Assembly (NCBI GenBank): GCA_016190245.1 | Contig: JACPQY010000024.1 | Coordinates: 124,001-188,000, forward strand | DNA: 64,000 bases | DNA from: Nitrospirota bacterium | GTDB lineage: Bacteria > JACPQY01 | Direction of reading: 5' to 3' | In this document: positions 23,082 through 33,655 of the stretch, in pieces | How the letters are laid out: each line of letters begins with the position of its first letter | How positions within the stretch are numbered: the first letter of the stretch is position 1 | The notes under the pieces: generated by a model | Told to the model about the DNA's origin: nothing | The model's input: only the letters and a program-made list of their open reading frames with translations | The model's database searches: none | Position numbers and translations under genes: made by a program

Positions 23082-26000
23082 ATGGTCAGGCTGCTCCCGG
23101 AGGCTCCGCGCCGAAAGTTGACGCGGTGGGCGCCTCCTGTCATCCTACGTGTATTGGGCTTGGGGGAGATCACGAAAGCCGCCTATCAGGGAAGAGCCGG
23201 CCATCACGGCCCATGGCTCGTCGCGCTGGTTCTCCTGTCGGTCTGGTCCGGCGGGTGCTCTAAGAAGAAGAGTGCCGACCCGGTCCCGCTCGACACGGCC
23301 GTCCCGCTCACGCTGGAACAGGCCGCGGCCCTCAATGGCGTGCGCGGCGGCGTGCGGGCTGGACAGGAAGAGGGCGTGCGGGGCGGCACCCAGGAGGGCG
23401 TCCGAGCGCTCGCTTCGCTCGAAGTGGATGCAGAGGGCGTGCGCGGCGCCGAGACCGAGGGCGTTCGCGGAGGTGTCCGTGCCGGCGTCCGAGGAGGCGT
23501 GAGCGGCGGCGTCCGAGGGGCGGAGGCGCAGGGTGTTCGCGGGGGCGTACGCGCAATTCGCACTCGGGATGTCGGGATATCGGGACGTCGGGATGCCGAC
23601 GACCTCACGACCTCACGACCTCCCGATCTCGCGCTCCGCCGCGAGGCAGCGAGCCTCCGCGACCTGGCCTACGTGGTCAACTTCAAGCTGGACGATGAAC
23701 TGGATCCCGGTGAGCATACGATCGGCGTCGCGGTTCTTTTCGAGGATCGCCCGGACATCCGCTTCGTGGACATGGCCGCTCGCGCTTCGTCGGGCAAGAC
23801 CGGTCTGGACGCGGACGTGCCACACGATCAGGTCGTGCTACCCGACTCGGACGGCGACGGCGTATCGGACCTCATTGAAGTCGTGCTCTCGGAGAAAACG
23901 GGGCAGACCTTCGACCCCAAGGATGCAGGCACTCGTCCCCGGAGCGAGGCTCAGATCAAGGAGATCTTCCGCACGCTGGGACAGGAACTCGTCACCACCA
24001 TCAAGGAACAGGAAAAGGCCGAGCGGGCCGCGGCGCTTGCCCAGGCGAAAGGCGTGGCCGTGGACAAATTGAGTGACAGCGATCTCGCTAAGATCGCCCA
24101 GGACGTCGAAGCCGAGACCCAGTCCTTTGCCGCAGAGGTCACGAGCGCCGTGGAGAAAGCCGATCTCACACCTCCAGCGACGGCGACCGTGACGGCCTCG
24201 GACGGCAACGGGAACCCCGTGGCGTCCGGCGGAACGACCGACTCGCCCGATCTCACCATCACGTTCACGTGCAGCGAGACCGGCTGCGCCTTCCAATGCT
24301 CGCTGGACGGCGGCCCGTTCAAGGCCTGCACGACAGCCACCTACGGCGATCTGCGCGAGGGTGAGCACGTCCTGCGCGTGAAGGCCACCGACACCTTCGG
24401 GAACTCCGAGGCGGTCCCGCGGGAATTCCGCTGGACCGTCCGCCTCCCAGCCAAGGGCAAGCGCGGCCCGGAGTGCGGCAACGGCGTCTGCGAGGCCGGA
24501 GAGGATCCGGGCTCGTGCCCGTCCGACTGCTCCGGCGCGATCTGCGGCAACGGGCTGTGCGAGTCCGGCGAGAACTACTCCGGCTGCCCATCCGATTGCA
24601 CGGCCCCTCCTCCTACGCCTGCCGGCGACACCCTCCCGCCCCAGACCACGATCGTTTCAGCCAAAGCCTCCACCGGCTCCACCGTTGAGCCCGGAAGCTC
24701 GACCGCAGACACCGCGCCTGTCTTCACCTTTTCGGCGTCCGAACCGGACGCCTCGGCCACCCCCGGCGCGACCTTCGAGTGCGCCCTCGACTCGGGCGAC
24801 TTCCACCTCTGCACCTCGCCCCACACGCCCGCTGCCGTGACCGACGGGGCGCACACCCTCAAGGTCCGCGCGATTGATGCGGCCAACAACGCCGACCCCA
24901 CCCCCGCCGAGTTCACGTGGACCCAGGACACCACGCCACCGGACACTACAATCACCACCACCGACCTCTCCTCCCTCAGCGGGACCATCAGCAAGAAGAC
25001 ATCCATCGCCTTCACGATCACCTCGGCCGATGCGGGGACCGTTCTCGAATGCGATGTGGACGGCGGCGGCTTCCTCGTTTGCACCTCGCCACGCACGGTG
25101 ACGGGGCTCGCCGACGGCGCCCATACGTTCAAGGCGCGCGCCAAAGACCCCGTCGGCAATCTCGACGCCACACCCGCTCAGGCCACGTGGACGCAGGACA
25201 GTTCCCCTCCTTCCACGCCGGGCAGCTTCAGCGCCAGCGGCGGCAACAAGTCAGTCACGCTGAGTTGGACCGCCTCAACGGACGCCACCGGAGTCAGCCA
25301 CTACCTCGTCTACTACGGCACCGTCTCCGGCTCGTACAACGGCACGACGGCCTCCCAGGGCGCCTCACCCTTCCAAGTCACGTGCAGCACGTCCTCCTGC
25401 TCATCGGGCCTCTCCGGGCCGAACATCAGCAACTGCTTCACCTACTACCTCGCCGTCACGGCCACCGACACGCTCGGACAGGAATCGGCCAAGACCGCGG
25501 AGAAATCGGCCGTGACCTCCATCCCTGCGCCCGGCAGCGTCTCCGCCACCGGCGCTCTGGTCGGAAAAATCACGGTGAGCTGGGACGCCGTGACGAACGC
25601 CAGCGGATACGTGGTGAGATACGGCACGAGCAGCGGCTCCTACCCCAGCAACCTCACCGTCTCGGCCGGAACCACCTCCACCGACGTGCCCGCTACGGGC
25701 ACAACCTATGCCATCGTGGAATCCAGGGACGGGACCTGCCCGAGTTCGCCCTCGTCCGAAGTCTCCGCCACCCCCAAAACACTGACCCTGTTCACTCAGG
25801 AAACGGAATTGGTGTCCGGCAATCTTTTCGGCAGCTCGATCGCGATGCTCGGCGATGTCAACTCGAACGGACGGGCGGACTGGATCGTGGGCATCCCAAT
25901 GTGCGGCGGGGCGGACGGCTGCGCGCACGTGTACGACAGCAAGGGCGCGGGCTCCTCCTCGTGCACATCCACCGCCAACTCCTGCGCGTTCATGACTACG

Positions 26001-27110
26001 CCGACACCGGACGGGATCGAGGGCCATCCCAACGGGCCTTCCCTCGCCCAGATGAAGCTGGGCACCTCCGTTTCGGGCGGCCTCGACATGAACGGGGCCA
26101 CGAGCACGGGTGACTGGGTCATCGGCGGACCTTTCATTGATCAGCCTACGTGCAACGGCGGGGCCACCGCGGCCGACGTGGGGGGGGTCATCGTGTACGA
26201 CGGCGTGAACGGCTCCGCCTTGATCCCAACAGGCGTGGCCACGCTGTGCGGATCGGGGGCCAACAACAAGTTCGGGGCCTCGGTGGCCGTGATCGGGGAT
26301 GTTACCGCGGACGGGAAGGCGGAGTTCGCCGCGGGCGCGCCCGGAGCCAACGCGGTCTACGTCTGGTCCCACAGCTCCGGCTCGACCTTCAACATGACCT
26401 CCTACTCCCCGCTGATCATCCCCAGCAGCACGCTCGGCTCGGCCGTCGCAGGCAGGGGAGACGTGAACGGAGACGGGAAGGGCGATCTGATCGCCGGCGC
26501 CGAGACGGCCTTCTCCGGCAACTCGAACGGGGGGGCGTACGTCTACTGCGGTGCCACGGGCCAGCAACTCTACGCGAAAGGTTCCGAGGACAACACCTGC
26601 TGCATGAACGGGATCGGGAAGCTGCATTCGGTCCTCATCCTCGGCGACGTGAACGGCGACTCGAAGGCGGAGTTTCTCATGGGCGTGCCTTGGATCGGGA
26701 GCAGCAGCTCGCCGGGCTACGTCCGCGTCTACTCCGGAACCGACGGCACGCAGCTCTACCAAGTGACGGGCGAGAACAACGCCGACGAGTTCGGCACCGC
26801 CCTCGCCTCCGTGGGCGATCTGAACGGCGACGGGAAACCTGACTTCGCGGTGGGGGCGATCAAGTGGAAATCCGGCTCGACCAAGGTGGGGAAGATCTAC
26901 GTCTACAGCGGGACGGATGGCAGCCTCCTCGGCTCCTATTCACCGGGAACGGGGGGGGGACTTGAGGCGGACTCGGATTTCGGCCAGGCCATCGCGGGCG
27001 GGCAGGACATTGACGCGGACGGGAAACTGGACATCGTGGTCGGCGCACCTGCGGATGACGTCTCCGGCCAGACCAACAGCGGAAACACCTTCATCGTTTC
27101 GTTCAAGTAG
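23082..27110 (+). CDS. Very large lipoprotein with GVR repeats, Ig-like modules, FN3 and FG-GAP propeller
   Basis: A 1342-residue exported protein, paralogous in its first third to the gene at 4330. Parts in order: hydrophobic signal ending in lipobox Cys59 (the long leader suggests a later TTG start near 23157 may be the true one); many GVRGG/GVRAG units (about residues 85-160); a DSDGDG motif domain; Ig-like modules with paired Cys (FQCSLDGGPFKAC); two CGNGVCEAGED/CGNGLCESGEN Cys-rich motifs; two more Ig modules; two FN3-like domains; and a beta-propeller of six FG-GAP repeats with calcium-type motifs (DVNGDGKGD, DLNGDGKPD). It probably acts in surface adhesion or binding. It has no Kelch domain: a different propeller is attached to the same N-terminal head. 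Confidence 0.85.
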   Translation: MVRLLPEAPRRKLTRWAPPVILRVLGLGEITKAAYQGRAGHHGPWLVALVLLSVWSGGCSKKKSADPVPLDTAVPLTLEQAAALNGVRGGVRAGQEEGVRGGTQEGVRALASLEVDAEGVRGAETEGVRGGVRAGVRGGVSGGVRGAEAQGVRGGVRAIRTRDVGISGRRDADDLTTSRPPDLALRREAASLRDLAYVVNFKLDDELDPGEHTIGVAVLFEDRPDIRFVDMAARASSGKTGLDADVPHDQVVLPDSDGDGVSDLIEVVLSEKTGQTFDPKDAGTRPRSEAQIKEIFRTLGQELVTTIKEQEKAERAAALAQAKGVAVDKLSDSDLAKIAQDVEAETQSFAAEVTSAVEKADLTPPATATVTASDGNGNPVASGGTTDSPDLTITFTCSETGCAFQCSLDGGPFKACTTATYGDLREGEHVLRVKATDTFGNSEAVPREFRWTVRLPAKGKRGPECGNGVCEAGEDPGSCPSDCSGAICGNGLCESGENYSGCPSDCTAPPPTPAGDTLPPQTTIVSAKASTGSTVEPGSSTADTAPVFTFSASEPDASATPGATFECALDSGDFHLCTSPHTPAAVTDGAHTLKVRAIDAANNADPTPAEFTWTQDTTPPDTTITTTDLSSLSGTISKKTSIAFTITSADAGTVLECDVDGGGFLVCTSPRTVTGLADGAHTFKARAKDPVGNLDATPAQATWTQDSSPPSTPGSFSASGGNKSVTLSWTASTDATGVSHYLVYYGTVSGSYNGTTASQGASPFQVTCSTSSCSSGLSGPNISNCFTYYLAVTATDTLGQESAKTAEKSAVTSIPAPGSVSATGALVGKITVSWDAVTNASGYVVRYGTSSGSYPSNLTVSAGTTSTDVPATGTTYAIVESRDGTCPSSPSSEVSATPKTLTLFTQETELVSGNLFGSSIAMLGDVNSNGRADWIVGIPMCGGADGCAHVYDSKGAGSSSCTSTANSCAFMTTPTPDGIEGHPNGPSLAQMKLGTSVSGGLDMNGATSTGDWVIGGPFIDQPTCNGGATAADVGGVIVYDGVNGSALIPTGVATLCGSGANNKFGASVAVIGDVTADGKAEFAAGAPGANAVYVWSHSSGSTFNMTSYSPLIIPSSTLGSAVAGRGDVNGDGKGDLIAGAETAFSGNSNGGAYVYCGATGQQLYAKGSEDNTCCMNGIGKLHSVLILGDVNGDSKAEFLMGVPWIGSSSSPGYVRVYSGTDGTQLYQVTGENNADEFGTALASVGDLNGDGKPDFAVGAIKWKSGSTKVGKIYVYSGTDGSLLGSYSPGTGGGLEADSDFGQAIAGGQDIDADGKLDIVVGAPADDVSGQTNSGNTFIVSFK

Positions 27111-27176
27111 CGCGGGCCGCCCCCCGAGGACCGCTCCGCTTGCTCCCGTGGTGGCGAAGTGCCAGTGTCACACGCC

Positions 27177-28589
27177 ATGAGGCCCTTCACGCGTGCTCCC
27201 TTCCCGGCCTTTCCGGGCTTCGCCGTCCTCATGGGCCCCGGCCTCGTCTGGATGGCGCTAGCGCAGGGGAGCGGCGAGCTCATCTGGTGGCCCTACCTGA
27301 TGGCGAAGTACGGCCTCGGTTTTCTCTTCCTCCTCGTTCCCGCCTGCCTGCTCCAACTCCCGCTGAATGTCGAGATCGGCCGCTACACCGTCCTGACCGG
27401 CGAGGGCCTCTTCCGCGGCTTCCTCCGCATGAACCGCGCCTACGGGCTCGTCCTCTACGCCCTGTTCATTCTCTCGTTCCTCTGGTTTGGCGCCTTCGCC
27501 TCCGCGGGCGGAACCGCGCTCGCCGAGCTCACCCAATTCCCGGCCGAATGGTCACCCAAAGCGCGCACGCTCCTGTGGGGCGAAGCCTCGATCGCGCTGT
27601 GCCTGGTCGGTCTCCTCGCGGTCAAAGTCATCTACCGCCTGATCGAGTGGGTGATGAAGGTCGTCGCGATCGTGACGCTCGCGGGGATGCTCCTCGCCTG
27701 CCTCCATCCCGAGGCGCGCGCCGTGGCGGGCGAAGTCCTCCGCGCGCTTTTCGTCCCGGCGCTCCCTCTTGCCCGACCGTGGGATCCCGCCGACGCCACA
27801 AAGCTCCTCACCGCGATCACCTTCGCGGGGCTGGGCGGCTTCTGGACGACCTTCTACTCCTACTGGCTCAAGGAGAAGCGGGCCGGGATGGCCGCGCACG
27901 GCAGCCAGCTTCTCGGCCTGCGTGCGGGCGCCCGCAACCTCAGCCTCGGGGGGGGACAGATCCCGGAAGAGGCACCGGATCTCGCCGCGAAAAGCCGGCG
28001 GTGGAACCGCTACCTCGTGGTCGACAGTCTCGTCGGGATTCTCGGCAACCTCGTCACGACGGTCCTAACCTGCCTCCTCGCCTTCGCCCTCCTGTTCCCC
28101 AAGGGCATCCTCCCGGACGGCTACCAGATCGCCGTCGTCCAGGCCGAGTTCTTCCAGGCCTCCTGGGGCGCCTTCGGGCGGGTCCTCTTCCTCTTCATTG
28201 CGGGCGCTTTCCTCGCAGACACCTGGCTGGCCACCGTGGATGCCGTGGCACGGATCCACGTGGACGTCCTGCCGGTCGTCTGGAAACGCGCGGAAACGAT
28301 CGGCCCCCAGAAGCTCTACTACGGCTTCGTGGCTCTGCTCACGATCGTCACGGCGGTGACGATGCTCCTCGATCAGCCGGGCGAGCTGATCCTCCTCAGC
28401 GCCGTCCTCGGCTTCATCGGCACGGTGACCTACACAACCGGGCTCATCGTACTCAACCATCGCTTCCTGCCGAAGCAGTTGCCGCAAGCCCTCCGCCCCT
28501 CGCGCCTGAGCCTCGCCTTCATCCTGCTCGTCTGGACGGCCTACGCCCTCCTGATGGCGCTCTATCTCAGGGCACAGTTCTTTGCATGA
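27177..28589 (+). CDS. Nramp-family divalent metal transporter-like membrane protein
   Basis: A 470-residue polytopic inner-membrane protein with about 11-12 hydrophobic segments. The opening GPGLVWMALAQGSGELIWW corresponds to the first membrane helix of the Nramp superfamily. The canonical metal-binding motif (DPGN) is not present in its usual form, so the transported ion is uncertain and the protein may belong to a divergent Nramp-related group. ATG 27177 is preferred over a GTG at 27159 because the sequence before it is not hydrophobic or conserved-looking. No clear Shine-Dalgarno is seen. The gene is not in an obvious operon. Confidence 0.75.
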   Translation: MRPFTRAPFPAFPGFAVLMGPGLVWMALAQGSGELIWWPYLMAKYGLGFLFLLVPACLLQLPLNVEIGRYTVLTGEGLFRGFLRMNRAYGLVLYALFILSFLWFGAFASAGGTALAELTQFPAEWSPKARTLLWGEASIALCLVGLLAVKVIYRLIEWVMKVVAIVTLAGMLLACLHPEARAVAGEVLRALFVPALPLARPWDPADATKLLTAITFAGLGGFWTTFYSYWLKEKRAGMAAHGSQLLGLRAGARNLSLGGGQIPEEAPDLAAKSRRWNRYLVVDSLVGILGNLVTTVLTCLLAFALLFPKGILPDGYQIAVVQAEFFQASWGAFGRVLFLFIAGAFLADTWLATVDAVARIHVDVLPVVWKRAETIGPQKLYYGFVALLTIVTAVTMLLDQPGELILLSAVLGFIGTVTYTTGLIVLNHRFLPKQLPQALRPSRLSLAFILLVWTAYALLMALYLRAQFFA

Positions 28590-28615
28590 GCCACACAAGA
28601 CGCGGGCACTCCCCG

Positions 28616-28679
28616 CGTCGTTCCCGCGAAAGCGGGGACCCAGTCTGGATTCCTGCTTCCGCAGGAATGACGAAGACGG
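28616..28679. repeat. Dispersed palindromic repeat (REP-like), copy 2
   Basis: A second copy of the element at 20149, in the same orientation: TTCCCGCGAAAGCGGGGACC followed by TGGATTCCTGCTTCCGCAGG. It lies just after the transporter stop and may act as a transcription-terminating or mRNA-protecting hairpin. Confidence 0.75.
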
Positions 28680-28735
28680 TGGCCCTCCCAATCTCGTGGA
28701 TTCGCAACTCTAATCCCGCTTGCATCGCTACCTAG

Positions 28736-29854
<1,119 letters not shown>

Positions 29855-29927
29855 TTCTCTTCGCCTCCGTCCGGGGAAGGACCCCCTGGGCCGCCAGCGC
29901 CTCCGTGTCAGGACCGGAATGAGTATT

Positions 29928-30019
29928 CTGTCCCCGGACATTCAATACACTACCGCTAACCGACCCGTGAGGGACGTTGACCCGTGAGGGACGTTGCCAG
30001 TTGACCCGTGAGGGACGTT
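29928..30019 (+). repeat. REP motif plus three tandem 17-bp repeats
   Basis: TATTCTGTCCCCGGA (about 29929-29943) repeats the TGTCCCCGG word of the palindromic element at 1921-2185. After it, the 17-mer GACCCGTGAGGGACGTT occurs three times: 29962-29978, 29979-29995 and 30003-30019. The last two are each followed by GCCAG. The array leads directly into a transposase fragment. The 332-base gap between tgt and the next gene is fully taken up by these elements. Confidence 0.8.
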
Positions 30020-30021
30020 GC

Positions 30022-30105
30022 CAGGTTATACAGGGAATGAACGCGTGGTTGCTGATCCCCAACCATTTCCACCTTGTTGTTCGGACGGCCGGGCCTCCCC
30101 TCCCC
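30022..30105 (+). mobile_element. Fragment of a REP-associated (Y1/IS200-like) tyrosine transposase
   Basis: From ATG 30037 the frame reads MNAWLLIPNHFHLVVRT, the characteristic HUH region of RAYT/Y1 transposases (HFH metal ligands). The catalytic tyrosine helix and the rest of the gene are absent, and the following residues no longer resemble the family. The frame runs on into the glycosidase gene downstream but that is probably accidental. Confidence 0.7.
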
Positions 30106-30186
30106 CGCGCCACAGGGGACATAGGTAGAGTAGAGCGCCGGCACGGATCCTGCTGGACAAGGGCGACCGCCCTCGCCAGAGTACCG

Positions 30187-33100
30187 ATGATGGCGCCCAG
30201 CCCGCGCCCGCCTCGTGCCCTTACCGGGCTCTTCACCGCGCTCTGCCTGGTGTTCGGATGCAGCCAGTCGAGCGGCCCCTGCCGCGACGAGGGGTCGGGT
30301 ACTGGCCCCGACGCGCTCGCGGAACGCGGCTACTGCCTCCTCGAAAAAGGCTACCACGAAGAGGCGAGAGACACGTTCGAACGCGCCGTGGAAACCGACC
30401 CGAGTCACGCCCCCGCCCGATTCGGCGCGGCGTTCACCGACTTCTTCCTCATCGTCAATGGCCTATATGCGAAGTTGTGGGAGATCTCGTTCGACCAGGC
30501 GGGCTCCTTCAGCCGTTTCCAGTCGTGGCTCATCGAGGACCTCCTGGGAGGCTCTCCCACCGCGCGCGGCCGCCTCGCCACGGACATCGAGCACCTCCGC
30601 CTCGCCGCGGCAGACCCGGCGCTCCGCCGAAACCTCAAGGGCGCCGTCCTGCGTCTCAACCAGCTCGAGGTGTACCTCGACTTCATTGAGGTGGACCCCG
30701 GCGAGGCCCACGCCTTCGCCGCCATTCTCAGCACCCTCGCCGCCGTGGCCGACGTCCTGGCCGCCTACGACCTCGACGTCCCCGTCTCGTACATGCTCAA
30801 CCCGGGCGAGCCCATCTACTCGCTCTTCAAGCTGGATATCGAGGGGGCGATGAACGACCCCGCCTATCCTCGCTTCCTCACATTGCGTGCCGACGGCAAG
30901 GAGTGGATGCATGCCGCGCGCGCGGCCCTCGAAGACGCATCCACGGAACTCGTCTCCGCGACCGCCGCCACGATGGAAGAAACAGACAACCAATCCATCC
31001 CCGATCTTCCCGACTACCCCGACCTCGTGAGCCGCCCCTACTTCACCCTCGACGGCACATTCTTCATCCCCGGCATCTTCGGCCCCTCGCCCGCCACGGC
31101 CGTCCTCCAGATGCTTTTCCAGGAGGATCGCAAGGGCGTGATCAGCCTCATCAGCCAAGTCTTCCCCGGCAGCCCCACCGAGCTGCCCGACGCCCAGATC
31201 CACATCCTCGACGCCTTTGCCACTTCCCTGCGCGGCGAGAGACCGTTCAACATGGCCGGGGTCGAAGTGCCCCTGTACTCCTTCTTCGAAAACCCACCCC
31301 ATCTGCGGACGCTCCTCGATCTCCTCCAAGCCGCCGAGCCGGTCACACCCGGCGCCGCCCAGCCCATCCCGTGGTCACCGGGCGCCGACATCAACCGCGC
31401 GGATCCGAACGCTCTGCCGTGGGAACACCCCGAGAAGTACGAACCCGTCCCCCTGCCCTCCGTGCTCGAAACCCAGCGCATGCGCGGGGTGGACGGCCCG
31501 GCCGCCGAGATCCACGTGGGCAACGGCGAACTGATGGCGGGGTTCACCCGCGAGGGGCGCCTGAAGAACCTCTTCTTCCCCTCGACTACTTCGTACAATC
31601 TCGTCCCGTACATCACGCGCGTGACGCATCCCTACCTCGAGACCGAGCCGCTCCCGTTCATGGGAGCGAACGAAGAGCACGGGTCTTTCCCCGGTCTGCG
31701 GATCAATGGCTCGCTCACGTGGCCGATGCGCTGGCTCGATCATCGCCACATCAATCCCGGCGATCCCTCGGGCCGGAAAGTCCTGCCGCGCTACGAAGAG
31801 GACGGCATCCCCGTCGCCCGAATCACCTACGAGCCGCCCGTCACGAGCATCCGCCTGGAAGAAACAGCCTTCGTGCCGCTCACCGGAGACGGCCACCGCC
31901 TCAACGTCCTCGTGCGCGATTTCGTGATCCGCAACACAAGCACCTCTCCGCAGAGCGTGAACTTCCTCTACTACGGCGCGTTCAATGTCACGAACATAGA
32001 CCAGTACATCCTGGGTCCGAAGTTCTGGATCGCGTGGCTCTTCTCGCCCAATCGCCTGATTGCGGAGCCGGATGGGAGCCTCCTGTGGAACGGCCCCGGC
32101 TGGTCCGGTCATCCCAAGGGCGAGTACGCGGCCCTGCGGCTCTCGGGCGAGACTTCAGGCTCGCTCCTCCGGCGCTCGATCGGCCGCCTCACACGCGAGG
32201 GAGACACCGGCGCGTGGGAGCATGCCCGTTCGGGCGCCTCTCACACGGAACCGCTCGAAGGCGTCTCCTTCGGAAACGGCTACCTCGAATGGGACCTCGG
32301 CACGCTCGATCCGGGTGCAAACGCGCGCGTGACCGTCATGATCTCGCTCGGCGCAGGTGCCACCCCCGAGGGCGCTGCCTCCGACGCGCAAGCCCAGGAG
32401 CGCGCCGTCCGCGAAGCCGGCATCGAAACCGTTCACGCCCGCACGCGCGAACACTGGCGCAACTGGCTCGCGTCAAACCGCACTCCCGATGGCGAGATGA
32501 GCAAAGCCGAGAAAGAGATGTTCGAGCGTTCGGCCATGGCCCTGAAACTCGATCACGCCGCCCTCACCGGCGCCCTTCCCGAAATGTGGGACATGCAGCC
32601 GATGTGGTTCATGGTTTGGCCCGGAAACGGCATCTGGCATGCTGCCGCGCTGGATGCACTCGGCCACCCGGACGAGGCCCGCGCCTACCTCGACTACCTC
32701 GCCCGCATACAGTCGCCGGACGGCCACTGGCGGATGGCCTATACCGCGCTCGGGGATCCCCACGGCGCCTTCGAGCTCGAGTACTACGCCACGGCCTCGA
32801 TCGTCTGGTACGCGTGGGCGCACTGGAAACTCACGGGCGACAACGCATGGCTGCGTGGCTACTGGCCCACCGTCGAGCGCGCCGCGGATTTCCTCGTGAG
32901 CCGCGTGGCCCAAAACGGCCTCCTGTATGCCTCCGCCGATTTCGTCGAGGACCTCACCAGCATCCGCCAGTCGCTCTTCACCAACAGCATCGCCGTGTCC
33001 GCCCTCAATGCCGCGTCAGAGATGGCCGACCTCGTCGGGAGCGACCGACGCTCACGCTATCGCCGATCCGCCCGCGACATCCACGACGCCATGATCGAGA

Positions 33101-33573
33101 CCTTCTGGATCCCCCGGGAGCAACGCTTCCACGCCTTCCAGGACATGCACGGCCGCCACGGCCTCGACACGCCGCCGGTGTTCGCCTGGCCGTTCCACGC
33201 CTTCCGCCTCGATGACAAGCGCGTCGCCGCCTACGCCGCCACCCGCCTCGATCCGGCGACCCTCGCGCAGGACTACCTCTCGTTCGTGGACTCCGGCGAC
33301 TGGAGTCCCGGCCTCATAAAAAACGCCCTCTTCTACGTGAACCACTTCAATGCCACCGGCCGCCCCCTCTCGCGCGACCTCGCGCAGTCCATCGTGGACG
33401 GACTCCTCCAGCCGCAGAACCTCACCCTCGCCGGTTTCATCGCGGAGCGCTTCTTCGGCTATGGCGTGAAAGGCTCCGGCAAACCCCTCCTCTGGCCCCA
33501 CTCCCTCTTCGTCCTCCATGAGTTCTCCAAGTCCGGCACCAGCCCCCTACCGCTCATCGAGCCGCTAGAGTGA
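30187..33573 (+). CDS. Lipoprotein with TPR-like head and GH15/glucoamylase-like catalytic region
   Basis: A 1128-residue exported protein. ATG 30187 is chosen because it begins a signal peptide ending FTALCLVFGC; the open frame upstream is transposase debris. Residues about 45-80 look like a tetratricopeptide repeat. A long helical region follows, then a beta-sandwich (IHVGNGELMAGFTREGRLKN and on, about 510-800) and an (alpha/alpha)6-barrel with MWDMQPMWFMVWPGNGIWH, similar to GH15 and related glucan hydrolases. Acidic catalytic residues cannot be assigned with certainty. First of a run of exported carbohydrate-related genes. Confidence 0.75.
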   Translation: MMAPSPRPPRALTGLFTALCLVFGCSQSSGPCRDEGSGTGPDALAERGYCLLEKGYHEEARDTFERAVETDPSHAPARFGAAFTDFFLIVNGLYAKLWEISFDQAGSFSRFQSWLIEDLLGGSPTARGRLATDIEHLRLAAADPALRRNLKGAVLRLNQLEVYLDFIEVDPGEAHAFAAILSTLAAVADVLAAYDLDVPVSYMLNPGEPIYSLFKLDIEGAMNDPAYPRFLTLRADGKEWMHAARAALEDASTELVSATAATMEETDNQSIPDLPDYPDLVSRPYFTLDGTFFIPGIFGPSPATAVLQMLFQEDRKGVISLISQVFPGSPTELPDAQIHILDAFATSLRGERPFNMAGVEVPLYSFFENPPHLRTLLDLLQAAEPVTPGAAQPIPWSPGADINRADPNALPWEHPEKYEPVPLPSVLETQRMRGVDGPAAEIHVGNGELMAGFTREGRLKNLFFPSTTSYNLVPYITRVTHPYLETEPLPFMGANEEHGSFPGLRINGSLTWPMRWLDHRHINPGDPSGRKVLPRYEEDGIPVARITYEPPVTSIRLEETAFVPLTGDGHRLNVLVRDFVIRNTSTSPQSVNFLYYGAFNVTNIDQYILGPKFWIAWLFSPNRLIAEPDGSLLWNGPGWSGHPKGEYAALRLSGETSGSLLRRSIGRLTREGDTGAWEHARSGASHTEPLEGVSFGNGYLEWDLGTLDPGANARVTVMISLGAGATPEGAASDAQAQERAVREAGIETVHARTREHWRNWLASNRTPDGEMSKAEKEMFERSAMALKLDHAALTGALPEMWDMQPMWFMVWPGNGIWHAAALDALGHPDEARAYLDYLARIQSPDGHWRMAYTALGDPHGAFELEYYATASIVWYAWAHWKLTGDNAWLRGYWPTVERAADFLVSRVAQNGLLYASADFVEDLTSIRQSLFTNSIAVSALNAASEMADLVGSDRRSRYRRSARDIHDAMIETFWIPREQRFHAFQDMHGRHGLDTPPVFAWPFHAFRLDDKRVAAYAATRLDPATLAQDYLSFVDSGDWSPGLIKNALFYVNHFNATGRPLSRDLAQSIVDGLLQPQNLTLAGFIAERFFGYGVKGSGKPLLWPHSLFVLHEFSKSGTSPLPLIEPLE

Positions 33574-33655
33574 GCGTGCGCATGGGCGGAGAATCATGCA
33601 TGATGAGCGCTGCCGGGTTTTCCTTCATCCCTCCGGCTCGCGCCGCCTCAAGCGC

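Noticed and set aside
29977-30186. N-terminal extension of the GH15-like lipoprotein (open frame from 29977)
   Set aside because: The extension consists of the tandem 17-bp repeats and a transposase fragment; a proper lipoprotein signal starts only at 30187.
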